Shown: positions 16,636-26,300, numbered from the stretch's first letter. The stretch is 64,000 nucleotides of DNA from Streptomyces sp. CB02959 (GCF_002803155.1 NZ_NNBP01000009.1:62001-126000), one strand, 5' to 3'. Notes: generated by a model from the letters alone, not told the origin. Translations and numbers: made by a program.

Positions 16636-17214
16636 ATGGATGATGCCGCGACAGGCCGAAATCGCCCGGGACGCCCCGCACAGCTCAACCGCGAGCGGAT
16701 CGTCGACGCCGCGCTCTCGACCGGGAACCTCGACACGCTGACCATGCGGGAGTTGGCCGCTCGCCTGACGGTGTCCCATTCCGCGCTCTACCGCTGGGTC
16801 AAGAACCGCGAGCAACTCTTCGACCTCATCAGCGAAGTCATGATCGAGCGCATCCTCCCCGACGACGGCCCCTCCGGGGATGACTGGCGGCCCTGGCTCG
16901 CGGACGTCGCCCGGGCCATGCACGACCAGTTCCTCGCCGTGCCCGGCTACGCCACCCGCTCCTCACGACCGCACCGCCACAGCTCGCACTCCTTCGGACG
17001 GCTACGGAGCGAGGTCATCGCCGCGTTCACCAACGCCGGGGTCGACCCCGACCTGGCCGAGCAGAGCTGGTACATCTTCATCACCTCGGTCGTCAGCTGG
17101 CTGGCCGCCCAGGAGAATCCGCTCGACCTCGGCCACGGCACCCCCCGCTTCGAGCTCTTCCTCGACGTGCTTCTCCGCGGCCTGCCCGCGCGGGAGCCGG
17201 GTGCCGAACGATGA
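16636..17214 (+). CDS. TetR-family transcriptional regulator (TetR/TetR_C-like)
   Basis: 192 residues from the ATG at 16636. A GTG at 16546 is in frame but lies inside the operator palindrome, so it is unlikely. The DNA-binding domain is LNRERIVDAALSTGNLDTLTMRELAARLTVSHSALYRWVKNREQLFDLI (residues about 15-64). The C-terminal part (DWRPWLADVARAMHDQFLAVPG) resembles the TetR_C tetracycline-repressor-like domain. No strong ribosome site precedes the ATG. It is divergent from the ornithine-cyclodeaminase-like gene and most likely represses it and itself through the 16536-16556 palindrome. Confidence 0.9.
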   Translation: MDDAATGRNRPGRPAQLNRERIVDAALSTGNLDTLTMRELAARLTVSHSALYRWVKNREQLFDLISEVMIERILPDDGPSGDDWRPWLADVARAMHDQFLAVPGYATRSSRPHRHSSHSFGRLRSEVIAAFTNAGVDPDLAEQSWYIFITSVVSWLAAQENPLDLGHGTPRFELFLDVLLRGLPAREPGAER

Positions 17215-17850
17215 CCGGCACTGCGACCCGTTCCGTCCCGTCCCGCCCGCCCCTTCACGCTCTTCGGTCCGGCGGTCGGGACGCTGACGCGGGAATTCCC
17301 CGCTCCCCCTTTTCGTACGTCACATGATATCGATGTGCTATTGAAAGGGAATTTTCGAACTCCGGCCGGATGGTTGACAGTTCGCCCCCCGGGGTTAATT
17401 CCCGAACCCCATTTCCCACTTGTCCCGCCGTAACGCATATGCCAGCTTGAAGAACAGTCAGCCGCATGGATTCGAAGGCAACCATGCCGAACGGCCTGGA
17501 CAGTCAACCCCACCGGGTGCGCGTTCCCACGCCACTTCCGCATCGGGTGTTTCGCGTTTCGGCCAACCATGCCGGGGATTTCCTTTCCCGGCATGAACGA
17601 CCAGCGGCATCTTCCGGGAGAGGGCGGGAAACGCGGTGGAGCACCGAAGAAGCACGAGTCGAAGAAGCGCCGCAAGTCGAAGAAGCGCGAGTCGGGGAGA
17701 CCGGAACGGAAACGTGCCGGTGGGGGCGTGCCGTTCGATCGCCGTGGCAGGCATCCGATGAACCCCGGACGGGGGCGGCCCACGCACCTGGTCCGGGTGG
17801 GCCGGCTCAGGATCTCCTCGCTCCTGCCGACCAGGGCCGAGGGAGCGGCG
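17215..17850. other. Intergenic stretch with AT-rich promoter region and Lys-codon repeats
   Basis: 636 bp. The part 17310-17470 is markedly less GC-rich than the rest and includes CACAT and ATGTG arms flanking GATATCG (17321-17337), a candidate promoter or operator. The open frame of the transporter extends upstream through 17569 and would encode a Lys/Arg-rich tail (KKHESKKRRKSKKRES) from short direct repeats of GTCGAAGAA at 17655-17690. This is probably 5' leader, but a basic N-terminal extension cannot be excluded. A hairpin is listed separately. Confidence 0.5.
17568..17595. repeat. Inverted repeat (hairpin) in the leader of the SulP gene
   Basis: Perfect 9-bp arms CATGCCGGG (17568-17576) and CCCGGCATG (17587-17595) around a 10-nt loop GATTTCCTTT. 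It lies about 255 nt upstream of the transporter start. It could be an attenuator, an RNA-stability element or an operator; no terminator T-run follows. Confidence 0.6.
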
Positions 17851-19491
17851 ATGCGCCAGGCGCCGCGCAAGGACGTCTTCGCCGGGCTGACCGTCGCGGT
17901 CGCCGCCCTGCCGCTGTCCATCGGGTTCGGGGTGGCGTCCGGACTGGGAGCCCGCGCGGGACTGGTCACCGCCGTGGTGGCCGGGTGCCTGGCCGCCGTG
18001 TTCGGCGGGGCGCGCCTGCAGATCACCGGACCGAGCGGCGTGCTGGCGGTGGTGCTCGCGCCGATCGCGCAGGCGCACGGAGCGTCCGGGGTGCTCACCA
18101 CCGGACTGCTCACCGGGACGATGCTCCTCGGTCTCTCGCTGGTACGGGCCAGCCGCTACATGCGTTGTGTGCCCACGCCGGTGGTGAAGGGCTTCATCCT
18201 CGGTGCGGCCGTCGTGATCATCGCGCAGCAGGTGCCGCCGGCGTTGGGACGGCACGTTCCGCACGGGGAAGCCGTCGCGGCCAGCGCGGTCGGGGCCGTC
18301 AGCGGCTTCTGCACCGATCCGGACTGGCCGGCGCTCTGCATCACCCTGGGGACCCTGGCGGTCAGCCTGCTCGGAGCCCGGCTCCGGCCGGCCCTCCCGT
18401 TCCCGCTCCTGGCCGTCGCCGCGGCCACGGTCGTCGCCACGGCGGCGCACCTTCCGCTGGCCCGGATCGGGCATCTGCCCACCGGCCTGCCGGACCCGTC
18501 CCCGGGCTTCCTGGCCGCGGGCGAGATCCTCGCGCTGCTGCCCACGGCGGTCACCCTCACGGTTCTGATCGCGTTGGAATCGCTGATGACCGCGGCCGCG
18601 GCGGACGCGCTGAGCGGCGGCGAACGGCACGACGGCCAGCGGGTGTTGTTCGGTCAGGGCCTGGCCAATCTGGCGGTTCCGTTCTTCGGTGGGGTGGCCG
18701 CCACCGGCACCGTGTGCCGCACCGCCATCAACGTCCGGTCCGGAGCGGTGTCCCGACTGGCCGCACTGACCAACGCCGCCGTCGTGGCCCTCGTCGTCCT
18801 CGTCGCCGCCCCGCTGGTGGCCGCGGTGCCGTTGGCGGCGCTGGCCGGCGTCCTCATCGCCACGGCGACCCGCATGATCGACGTCGCCGCGCTGCGTGCC
18901 CTCGGCCGGGTCGGGCGCGGCCAGGCCGCGATCGCCGCGCTCACCGGGGCGCTCACACTGGCCGTCGACCTGGTCACGGCGGTGCTCACCGGAACCGCCC
19001 TGGCGGTGGTCCTGGCGTTGCGTACGGTGACCGCGACCGCTCGCGTCGAGGAGGTGTGGGTGCCGGTCCAGGGAGATCCGACGACCGGGACGGGACCGTC
19101 CCCGGCGGCCTCCCCCGAGGCCCTGATCGTGGTCCACCGCTTCGCCGGGCCCCTGCTGTTCACCACGGCGGACCGCGTGCTGCGGCCGGTGTTCCCGTCG
19201 CCGGGCCGGGCGGTGATTCTCGACCTGGAACGGGTCACCGGCCTGGACACCACGGCGATCCTGGCCCTGGCCGAGGTCATCGACCGGCATCTACGGAGGG
19301 GCGCCGTGGTCCACCTGTCCGGTGTCTCCGATCCGCACCGCGCCCACCTCGACGCCCTCGGCGTCCTGGCCGCGCTGCCGCCGGGCGCCCTCTTCACGAC
19401 CGCCGCCGAGGCCGTCGCACACGCCCGGGCCCGGCTGCTTCCGGTCACGTCCACGCCCCGGGAGGCGCCCTCCGCCCCTCCGCAGACCTGA
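17851..19491 (+). CDS. SulP/SLC26-family anion transporter with C-terminal STAS domain
   Basis: 546 residues from ATG 17851, chosen because GAGGGAG lies 5 nt upstream and the first transmembrane region follows directly. The transport core shows DVFAGLTVAVAALPLSIGFGVASGLG (TM1, SulP signature), then FGGARLQITGPSGVLAVVLAPI, and PFFGGVAATGTVCRTAINVRSGA with the conserved TG-R-NV pattern. The C-terminal 120 residues are a STAS domain (VHRFAGPLLFTTAD; AVILDLERVTGLDTTAILALAEV). Substrates in bacteria include bicarbonate, sulfate and dicarboxylates; no carbonic anhydrase is fused or adjacent, so the substrate is open. It is a single-gene unit, convergent with a lipoprotein gene 20 bp away. Confidence 0.92.
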   Translation: MRQAPRKDVFAGLTVAVAALPLSIGFGVASGLGARAGLVTAVVAGCLAAVFGGARLQITGPSGVLAVVLAPIAQAHGASGVLTTGLLTGTMLLGLSLVRASRYMRCVPTPVVKGFILGAAVVIIAQQVPPALGRHVPHGEAVAASAVGAVSGFCTDPDWPALCITLGTLAVSLLGARLRPALPFPLLAVAAATVVATAAHLPLARIGHLPTGLPDPSPGFLAAGEILALLPTAVTLTVLIALESLMTAAAADALSGGERHDGQRVLFGQGLANLAVPFFGGVAATGTVCRTAINVRSGAVSRLAALTNAAVVALVVLVAAPLVAAVPLAALAGVLIATATRMIDVAALRALGRVGRGQAAIAALTGALTLAVDLVTAVLTGTALAVVLALRTVTATARVEEVWVPVQGDPTTGTGPSPAASPEALIVVHRFAGPLLFTTADRVLRPVFPSPGRAVILDLERVTGLDTTAILALAEVIDRHLRRGAVVHLSGVSDPHRAHLDALGVLAALPPGALFTTAAEAVAHARARLLPVTSTPREAPSAPPQT

Positions 19492-19511
19492 GGTGCGCCC
19501 GGCCGACGGCG

Positions 19512-20162
19512 TCAGTGGCCGAAGGGCGGCTCGAAGCAACCGCTCTCCAGGTAGGGCCCGTTGGTCTGCACTTGGTAGTTGGTCTTCTGCACGAATGCGG
19601 TGACACAGGCGTCCGGGTGGACGCGGAGGCCGATCCGGGTACCTTCCGGTGTCACGTAGTGGTCGCCCTCGAAGCGGGGTTCCATGCCCCGTACGGCGAG
19701 GTTTCCACCGCTCCGCTCGCCCTTCGGACCGGTCCGCTCCTCCTCGTACCCGAGCCCGACGAGCGCGGCGCGCACGCTCGCGGGGTCCCATTTCCTCTGC
19801 TGCCAGAGCCTCTTGAGGACCGGTTCGATGCGGGCGGCCTCAAGCCGCGCGTCCTCCTCGCCGCCGGGGGACATCTCCCGGGGGCGGCGGAAGGCGTTGT
19901 TGTCACCGTAGTGCGGGGCGCCGTCGTGGGATCCCGGTTCCACGTAGGGGCCGGTGCCGGACGGAGTGGGAGTGGAAGTGGGAGTGGGCGTCGCAGTGGG
20001 GCCGGCGGTGGTGGGGTGTCCGGGGGCGCCGGGTGGGTTCGGGGCGTCGGCGGCGACGTGCTGCCGGCCGCAGGCAGTCAGGGAGAGCGCGGCGCTGAGG
20101 AGGAGGGCGCCGGTGACTGTGCTCTTGTGTCTTCGCCTGTGCGGGAACGGGGAGTTGGGCAT
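19512..20162 (-). CDS. Hypothetical lipoprotein
   Basis: 216 residues from ATG 20162, with GAGGGTG 6 nt upstream. It has a basic N-terminus (HRRRHKS), a hydrophobic core and the lipobox LSLTAC, so it is exported and lipid-anchored. A Pro/Thr-rich linker follows (TTAGPTATPTPTSTPTPSG), then a C-terminal globular region (about residues 90-216) with the pattern ARIEPVLKRLWQQRKWDPASVRAALVGLGY. A hydrophilic part with two cysteines (PDACVTAFVQK and ESGCFEPP) may form a disulfide. No enzymatic motif was seen. Similar lipoproteins are common in Streptomyces, without known function. Confidence 0.82.
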   Translation of the reverse strand: MPNSPFPHRRRHKSTVTGALLLSAALSLTACGRQHVAADAPNPPGAPGHPTTAGPTATPTPTSTPTPSGTGPYVEPGSHDGAPHYGDNNAFRRPREMSPGGEEDARLEAARIEPVLKRLWQQRKWDPASVRAALVGLGYEEERTGPKGERSGGNLAVRGMEPRFEGDHYVTPEGTRIGLRVHPDACVTAFVQKTNYQVQTNGPYLESGCFEPPFGH

Positions 20163-20283
20163 GTGCGTCACCCTCTCACGGTGCGGATGCGGGGGTGCCC
20201 GGCACCGGTGGGCGGTGGCGGGCACCCCCGCATCCGGTGCCGCGCGGCGGACCGCGGTGAGCCGTCCGGCGGAGGGCGGGAGG

Positions 20284-21201
20284 TCATTCGCCGGGGGCGA
20301 GGGTGCGCGCGAGGATGCGTGCCGCTTCCGCGATCAGAGCGTTGTCCACCGGGGCGTCCTTGGTGTCCTTCGACGACAGCACGGCCAGCACGAGCGGCGT
20401 CTTCCTGGTGGTCCAGGCGACGCCGATGTCGTTGGCGGCCGCGTAGTCGCCGGTGCCCGTCTTGTCGCCGACGATCCAGCCGTGCGGCAGTCCGGCGCGG
20501 AAGCGCTCCGCGCTGGTGGTGTTGCCCTTGAGCCAGTCGACGAGTTGCTCGCGATCGGCGGGGGCCAGCGCCCGGCCCAGCGTCAACTGCCCGTAGCTGG
20601 TGCCGATCGCCTCCGGTGTGGTGGTGTCGCGCGGGTCGCCGGGGATGGCGGTGTTGAGTTCGGTCTCCCAGCGGTCGAGTCGGCTGACCGGGTCGCCGAT
20701 CGACCGGAAGAAGCGCGTGAGGCCGTCGGGGCCGCCGATCTGGCGCAGCAGGAGGTTGGCGGCCGCGTTGTCGCTGTACTGGATCGCGGCCGCGCAGAGG
20801 TCCCGGACCGCCATGCCGGTGTCCACGTGCTCCTTGGTCTTCGGGGAGTTCGGGAGGATGTCCGCCGGCGGATAGTGGATCACCTTGTCCAGGGGGGCGC
20901 AGCGCGCCTGGTCGCGGAGGACGGCAGCGACCGCGACCGCCTTGAAGGTCGAACACATCGCGAACCGCTCCTGCGCGCGGTAGGCGACGACCTGCCCGGT
21001 GCGGACGTTGCGGGCGTAGACGCCCAGGCGTGCCGCGTACCGCTGCTCAAGGTCCCGCAACTCGCCTTCGGCGCCACGCAGTTGGCGAGTGGTGGCCGCC
21101 GATGCGGTCGGGGACGCCGCGGCGGTGGCGAGGACGGCGGTGGATGCGGCGAGGCCGGCCTTGAGCAGGCCGCGTCGGGGCAGAGGGGTGGCACTGGTCA
21201 T
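20284..21201 (-). CDS. Class A serine beta-lactamase
   Basis: 305 residues that hydrolyse beta-lactams outside the membrane. The N-terminus has a Tat-type signal (PLPRRGLLKAGLAAS). All catalytic motifs are intact: S84-T-F-K87 (Ambler S70xxK73), S143-D-N145 (SDN loop), R177-W-E179-T-E-L-N183 (Omega loop, E179 as Ambler E166) and GDKTGTGDY (KTG). It is divergent from a LysR gene followed by a cytosolic beta-lactamase-like gene. This matches what I recall of the S. cacaoi system, in which the LysR protein BlaA and BlaB activate blaL, so inducible expression is likely. A weak GGGAG lies upstream of the ATG. Confidence 0.95.
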   Translation of the reverse strand: MTSATPLPRRGLLKAGLAASTAVLATAAASPTASAATTRQLRGAEGELRDLEQRYAARLGVYARNVRTGQVVAYRAQERFAMCSTFKAVAVAAVLRDQARCAPLDKVIHYPPADILPNSPKTKEHVDTGMAVRDLCAAAIQYSDNAAANLLLRQIGGPDGLTRFFRSIGDPVSRLDRWETELNTAIPGDPRDTTTPEAIGTSYGQLTLGRALAPADREQLVDWLKGNTTSAERFRAGLPHGWIVGDKTGTGDYAAANDIGVAWTTRKTPLVLAVLSSKDTKDAPVDNALIAEAARILARTLAPGE

Positions 21202-21348
21202 GCGCGGAGGTCTCCCGGTTCGTCCGTGGTGAGGTCCTCGAAGCCTCGACCGCGCGGGGCTTCGATGGGAGACAGCGAAGCAGCAGAGCTCCACCCATGT
21301 CCAAGAGTGAACATTTAACTCGGCATAACTTATTGATATGAGTACAGG
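21202..21348. promoter_or_regulatory. Divergent promoter of beta-lactamase and LysR-blaB genes
   Basis: A 147-bp spacer. Positions about 21307-21345 are AT-rich against the GC-rich background (AACATTTAACTCGG, then CATAACTTATTGATATGAG). LysR proteins bind T-N11-A sites in such divergent spacers; the stretch ATAACTTATTGATAT is a candidate. No exact hexamers were assigned. Confidence 0.6.
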
Positions 21349-22359
21349 ATGGACCTGCTCGCGCACCTTGAGGCGTATGTCGCGGCCGTCGACGAGGCGA
21401 GCTTCTCGCGCGCTTCCGAGCGGCTCGGGATCGCCCAACCGCTCCTCAGCCGGCGCATCAAGACGCTGGAGGCACACTTCGACGGCCAGCTCTTCGACCG
21501 TTCGCGGCGTCAGGTCGCGACCACCGAGCTGGGTGTTCTGCTGCTGCCGTACGCCCGGGACGTGCTGGACCGGGCCCAGCGGCTGCGGCATGTCGCCCGG
21601 TCGGCCCGGCAGTCGGCGGTGCGGGCCGTCGGAGTGCCGGCGGATTGCGGCGCGGCCGCGCTGGCGCGCGTCCTCCGCGCCGGTGCCGAGCACGGCACCA
21701 CGTTCGGGGTGCGGGAGCTGCCGCCGGAGGAGCGCGCGGCGGGCCTGGCCGATGCCTCGCTGGCGTACGCACTGGTCCGGGTCCCCCCGGAGAACGCCGC
21801 GCTGCGGGTACCGCTGGGCTTGGCGACCGCTCCGCCGGACGCACCCGGCGGTGCGCGTCCCGTGTCGTCCGGGGGCCGGCTGCGGACCCGTCGGCGCACG
21901 GTCCACCTGGAGGATCTGCGACCGCGGCGCGGGAAGGGCCCGCGGCCCGAGCGAGCGGCCGCGGTGCCGATCCTCACCATGGTGGAGGACCATGTCCCGT
22001 ACGCGCAGGACCGGCTGCGCCGCGCCGTCGCGCGGGCCGGGCTGCCGGAGGGCACGGTCCGGCCGGCCGGGCCGGTGGCGACCGCACTGGTCGAGACCCT
22101 GGCCGGGCAGGCGACGCTGCTGTGCGCCGAGCCGTTCGCCGAGCGGCACGGGGCGAGTTGGGCGCCGCTGAGCGATGCCGCGCTGCACCGCGGGTACGAC
22201 CCGCGTGCGGCGGACCGCGAACGGGGACCGGCGCAGGTGCCGCACTGGCTGGTCGCGCTGTTGGCCGCCGCGGTCGGTGCCGCCGCGGCCGAGCCGGCAG
22301 CGGCGGCGGCCGGGGCAGCGGGCGAGGACGGCGCGTCCCGGTTGGCGGCTCACGGATGA
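21349..22359 (+). CDS. LysR-family activator of the beta-lactamase gene (BlaA-like)
   Basis: 336 residues. The winged helix is clear (LEAYVAAVDEASFSRASERLGIAQPLLSRRIKTLEAHFDGQLFDRS, residues about 7-52), including the usual helix-turn-helix GIAQPLLSRRI. The effector domain is divergent and Ala/Arg-rich, ending in an Ala-rich hydrophobic tail (VALLAAAVGAAAAEPAAAAAGAAG). The stop overlaps the start of the downstream beta-lactamase-like gene (ATGA), so the two are made together. By analogy with S. cacaoi it should bind the spacer and switch on the divergent beta-lactamase gene. The tail is unusual for LysR proteins and may mediate contact with its partner. Confidence 0.88.
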   Translation: MDLLAHLEAYVAAVDEASFSRASERLGIAQPLLSRRIKTLEAHFDGQLFDRSRRQVATTELGVLLLPYARDVLDRAQRLRHVARSARQSAVRAVGVPADCGAAALARVLRAGAEHGTTFGVRELPPEERAAGLADASLAYALVRVPPENAALRVPLGLATAPPDAPGGARPVSSGGRLRTRRRTVHLEDLRPRRGKGPRPERAAAVPILTMVEDHVPYAQDRLRRAVARAGLPEGTVRPAGPVATALVETLAGQATLLCAEPFAERHGASWAPLSDAALHRGYDPRAADRERGPAQVPHWLVALLAAAVGAAAAEPAAAAAGAAGEDGASRLAAHG

Positions 22360-23291
22360 GCGCCGGGCAGGCACCCCGGCCGGTCTGCGTCGCCGACGAC
22401 GCGGAGCTCTCCGACGTCGCCGAGGCGATCGCCGCGGAGTGGGCGGCCGTCGGCGTCCGCGGCTCGTTCCTGGCCCGGCACATCGACACCGGTGAGCAAC
22501 TCGGCTTCGACGTCGACGCCTCGGTGCCGCTCGCCTCGGTGGTCAAGGTCCCGCTCGCCCTCGTCGCGCTGGACCGGATCGCGACCGGGGAGCTCGACGC
22601 GGCCAGGCCCGTGGTCGTCGACCCCGCGACGAGCAGTGTCGGGCCCACCGGATTGGCGGCGTTCCGGCACCCGGCCACGGTGGCCGTCGGCGACCTGCTC
22701 CTGCTGATGCTCTCGGTGAGCGACAACGCCTCCGCCGACACGTTGTTCGACCTGGTCCCGGTGGACAAGGTCGATGCCCGGCTCCGCGCATGGGGGTGCA
22801 CGGGCCTGCGCGTACGGCATCGGCTGAACCGCATGTACGAGTGCGCCGCCGGTGCCGCGGGCAACGACTTCTCCCTCGCCCTGGAGTTGGCCATCCGCGA
22901 CGACCACTCGGGCCGGCACACCATCGAGACGCTGGATCCGGCGCATGCCAACGCCGGTACCGCCACCGGTCTGGTCGACCTGCTGCAACGGGTCTGGCGG
23001 GACGAGATCGCGCATCCCGGGGCAAGCGCGGAACTGCGCCGTTTGATGGGACGGCAGGTCTTCACCCACCGGCTGGCGAGCGAACTGCGCACGGACACGC
23101 TCCGGGTCAGCGGCAAGACGGGCACGTTCCTGCACCTGCGGCACGAGATAGGCGTGGTGGAATCCGAGGTCGGCGACCGGGTGGCGATGGCCGCGCTCAC
23201 CCGCTCCGACCGCCGGGCCAACCTCGCGCCGGACATCGACCTCGCGATCGGGGCGGGTGCGCGGCGCGCCTTCGAGGCGCTGCGCCGCTGA
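22356..23291 (+). CDS. Cytosolic beta-lactamase/PBP-like regulatory protein (BlaB-like)
   Basis: 311 residues with the class A beta-lactamase fold: S61-V-V-K64 (SxxK), V-S122-D-N124 (SDN) and SGKTGTF (KTG). It differs from a true enzyme in two ways. It has no signal peptide, so it should stay in the cytoplasm, and no E-x-x-L-N Omega-loop motif is visible where the deacylating Glu should be. It is coupled to the LysR gene by an ATGA overlap. In S. cacaoi a protein of this kind, BlaB, is needed with the LysR protein BlaA for beta-lactamase induction; the same role is inferred. It could also be a weak hydrolase or D,D-peptidase-like enzyme. Confidence 0.85.
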   Translation: MSAGQAPRPVCVADDAELSDVAEAIAAEWAAVGVRGSFLARHIDTGEQLGFDVDASVPLASVVKVPLALVALDRIATGELDAARPVVVDPATSSVGPTGLAAFRHPATVAVGDLLLLMLSVSDNASADTLFDLVPVDKVDARLRAWGCTGLRVRHRLNRMYECAAGAAGNDFSLALELAIRDDHSGRHTIETLDPAHANAGTATGLVDLLQRVWRDEIAHPGASAELRRLMGRQVFTHRLASELRTDTLRVSGKTGTFLHLRHEIGVVESEVGDRVAMAALTRSDRRANLAPDIDLAIGAGARRAFEALRR

Positions 23292-23348
23292 CGGCCTCGG
23301 CGTGAGGGGGCTGCGCGTAAGGGTGGTTGAGGGGGGTTCAGGAGTTAC

Positions 23349-26300
23349 TCAGGGGCCCCCGCCGTGGAAGCCTGGGCCGCCGTGGAAGGGAGGACCGCCA
23401 TGGAAGGGAGGACCGCCGTGGAAGGGAGGACCTCCGTGGAAGGGAGGACCTCCGTGGAAGGGAGGACCTCCGTGGTCACCGTGGCCGCCCGGCCCGTCGT
23501 CGCCGTCGTCGCCGCCATGCCCGTCGTGGCCGTCATGCCCGTCGTCCGGGCCGCCGAGCCCCCGCGGGAGGTCGACGGTGTCGCAGTAGATCACCGGGCC
23601 GGGGGTGGTGGGTGTGTTGGGTGGGGTGGGGGCGGTTGATCCGTCGGCCGGGATGCCCTCGGTTTCCATGACCAGCAGGCGGAGCGGGGCGCCGCGGCGT
23701 TCGGGGGGTATCGGGACCTGGCCGGTGTAGAAGGGCGTTCGGGAGGACTCCGCGTCGATCGAGGTGAGTGCGGTGGCGGTGTCGTCGAGCGTCACCCAGC
23801 CGAGGTCCTCGTCGTCGACGGCGCGGTTGCGGCGCTGGAGCGTGGCGGTGATCCGCGGCGGCTGCGAGCCGGTGGGGTCCCAGGAGGGGCCGGTGACGCT
23901 GACCGTCAGCGCGTCGCCGAGGGTGACCCGCAGTTCCCGGTCAGGCAGGGTGCGCACCAGGTCGGCGAGGACCACCCGGGAGATCTCGGCTCCGCTGATC
24001 GCTTCCGGCTGGAAGCGGACCAGGGCGAGCCGGACGAAGGGCAGGCAGGCGTCCCCGGTGTCCAGGTCCAGGTCGCAGAACCAGCGGCCACCGTCCGCGT
24101 CCGCTTCGAACTGCGGGGTGAAGCCCACGACCGTGACCGGAAGCGGTCCGGAGGGCGTGGGGACGGTGAGATTCCCGGACTGCCGCTCCGCGTGGGGGAA
24201 CGTGGCCGCCGTCGGGGCGACGACGGATGCGGAGCGGTGGATCGGGTCGCGGCCCATCAGGGTGACCCAGGCGTCCCGTGCGGAGGTCGGGTCGCCGCCC
24301 GGTGGCTCGCCGAGGACCACGCCGAGCAGTTCGCCGTCACCGGAGGAGAACCAGGGGCGGTCCAGGTACACACGGATTCCGCCGCCGCGTCGGCGGTGGA
24401 CGAGGGTGTCGGGTGAGCCGTCGACGGGCTCGAAGGCGAGGGTGGGCATGCAGTACAGCAGCCGCGGCGCCGTGGGGGGTGCGCTGCTCGGCACCGAGTG
24501 TTCCGCCGGGTCCCCCTCGACGCTCAGCGCGTGCCCGCCGGGCTCGGCGAACTGCGGAGGGAAGCAGTCCCCGAACGCGCCGGCGGCGACGGGGTGGTAG
24601 CGCACCGTGCGGTGTTTGGTGTCGCCGAACTCGTGCTTCTGGGGTGCGGGCGGCGACTTGTCCAGGATCTGGGGGTCGGCTTGGATCGTCTTCGCCCTGT
24701 CCTCGGCCGCCTTGGTGCTGAAGGTCAGGACGCCGCCGTGCAGGACGGCGGGTTCGGCGCCGGGGACGCCGTCCACGACCGCCCGCGCGGTCAGCAGGCC
24801 GAACACCGGGACGGTCATCGGCCGGGTGTCACGGCCGGTGGGTCCGCCGTCCGTCACCTCGGTCCACTCGGCGACCAGGTCGATGCGGCCCGTGGTCCCC
24901 ACGTCGAGTGCGACGGTACCGGCGAGGTGTTCGGCGGTCGCGCCGGCGGCGCGGCGCGGCGCGTCGGCGGCCAGCTCCAACACCGGTCTCCGGAGCGGCT
25001 GTTGGACCGCGTGCACGAGTGTCAGTGTGCGCGGCGGGGTGAACATCCAGTGCCGGCCGGCCGCCGCCAGTGCCATCGCCGCGTCGGCCCGCTGCCGGTC
25101 GGCGGTCCGCCCCGCCGCGTCCGCCGGCGTCCCGGCCGTGCCCGGGGCCGCCGGGTCCGTCGGCTCCCGGCACCATGCGGCCACGCCCATGATGTGCTCG
25201 TCGAAATCGATCCGGGAGGAGACCCGGACGGTCGCCACGGCGCCCTTCGGCAGCGACACGGTCAGTACCCGGGTCGCCTCGTCGAAGCGGGGCGGTCCGG
25301 TGCCTTCGGCCAGCCGCAGCCGGAAGGACCGGGGGCGGTGCCAGACCTCGCCGCCCCAGGGGATCGGGAAGGGCTCGCCGGGGGGCATGCCCGGCAGGTC
25401 CAGGAAGACCGCCCCGGTGGCCAACGGGTCCGGCAGATAGGGCAGTTCGATCTGTTCGCCGCTGTGCAGGGCGGTGATCGCCGGGTTCTTGGGGTCCGCC
25501 GCCGGTGAGTCGACCGGCTCCAGGTGGACGTTCGGCTGCGACGGGTCGTTGAGCGAACCGCTCTCCCGTACGGCCAGGTCGTAGAGGGTGTTCTGGACGT
25601 CGCGGTCGGTGGAGCCGATGGCCGCGTCCAGCCGGCCGTGCCACTCGACGCAGCGCAACGCCGCCTTCGGGGCGACCAGATGGCGTTCGTCGACGCCCTG
25701 GTACGGGACGTGTCCGTCCTTCGTGACCAGGGACGAGCGGTTGAAGTCCGCGGCGTACTGCTCCGCCGTGCGGCCCGCCCCGGTGCCGGGGGCGGTGTCG
25801 GTGGTGTCGGTGGTGTCGGTGGTGGCGTTGCCGCAGTCGACCGTGAAGCCGCTCTTGCGGCCGAGTTCGGTGAGGGACATGCAGCCGGGGATGCCGTCGG
25901 CGTCGCTCCCGGTGAAGCCCTGGTCGCGTTGTTCTTGCGCGTAGGCGGCCCTGGTCCGGTCGCCGAACACGCCGTCCGCGCCTCCGGGGAGGGCGTGGCC
26001 GCGGTCGATGAGGGCCTGCTGCACGATGCGGACGTCGTCGTTGGTCTCGCCGAACTGGACGCGGGCGAGGACGACCCGCACCGGAGTGCCCCCGGGGCCC
26101 GGCGGAGCGGCCGCCGGCGGCCCGGCCCCCGGGCTGCTGCGGATGACCAGCCGGAAGGCCGAGGCGCCTTCGCCGAACGGCAGTCTGGGGGCCACCGCGG
26201 GTGCCGGGACGGCCTCGAACCTGCGGAAGGTCAGCAACCCGGCACCGGGCAGCGCCAGACCGTCCCCCTTCATCAGGTCGTCGGCCTCCGGGAGGTCGGG

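Noticed and set aside
17458..19290. A 610-residue minus-strand open frame opposite the SulP transporter
   Set aside because: Low-complexity Arg/Gly/Gln translation; the plus strand shows transmembrane segments and a STAS domain.
23364..23478. Possible CRISPR-like repeat
   Set aside because: The 18-bp units are in frame with the giant protein and have no spacers; they are coding slippage repeats.
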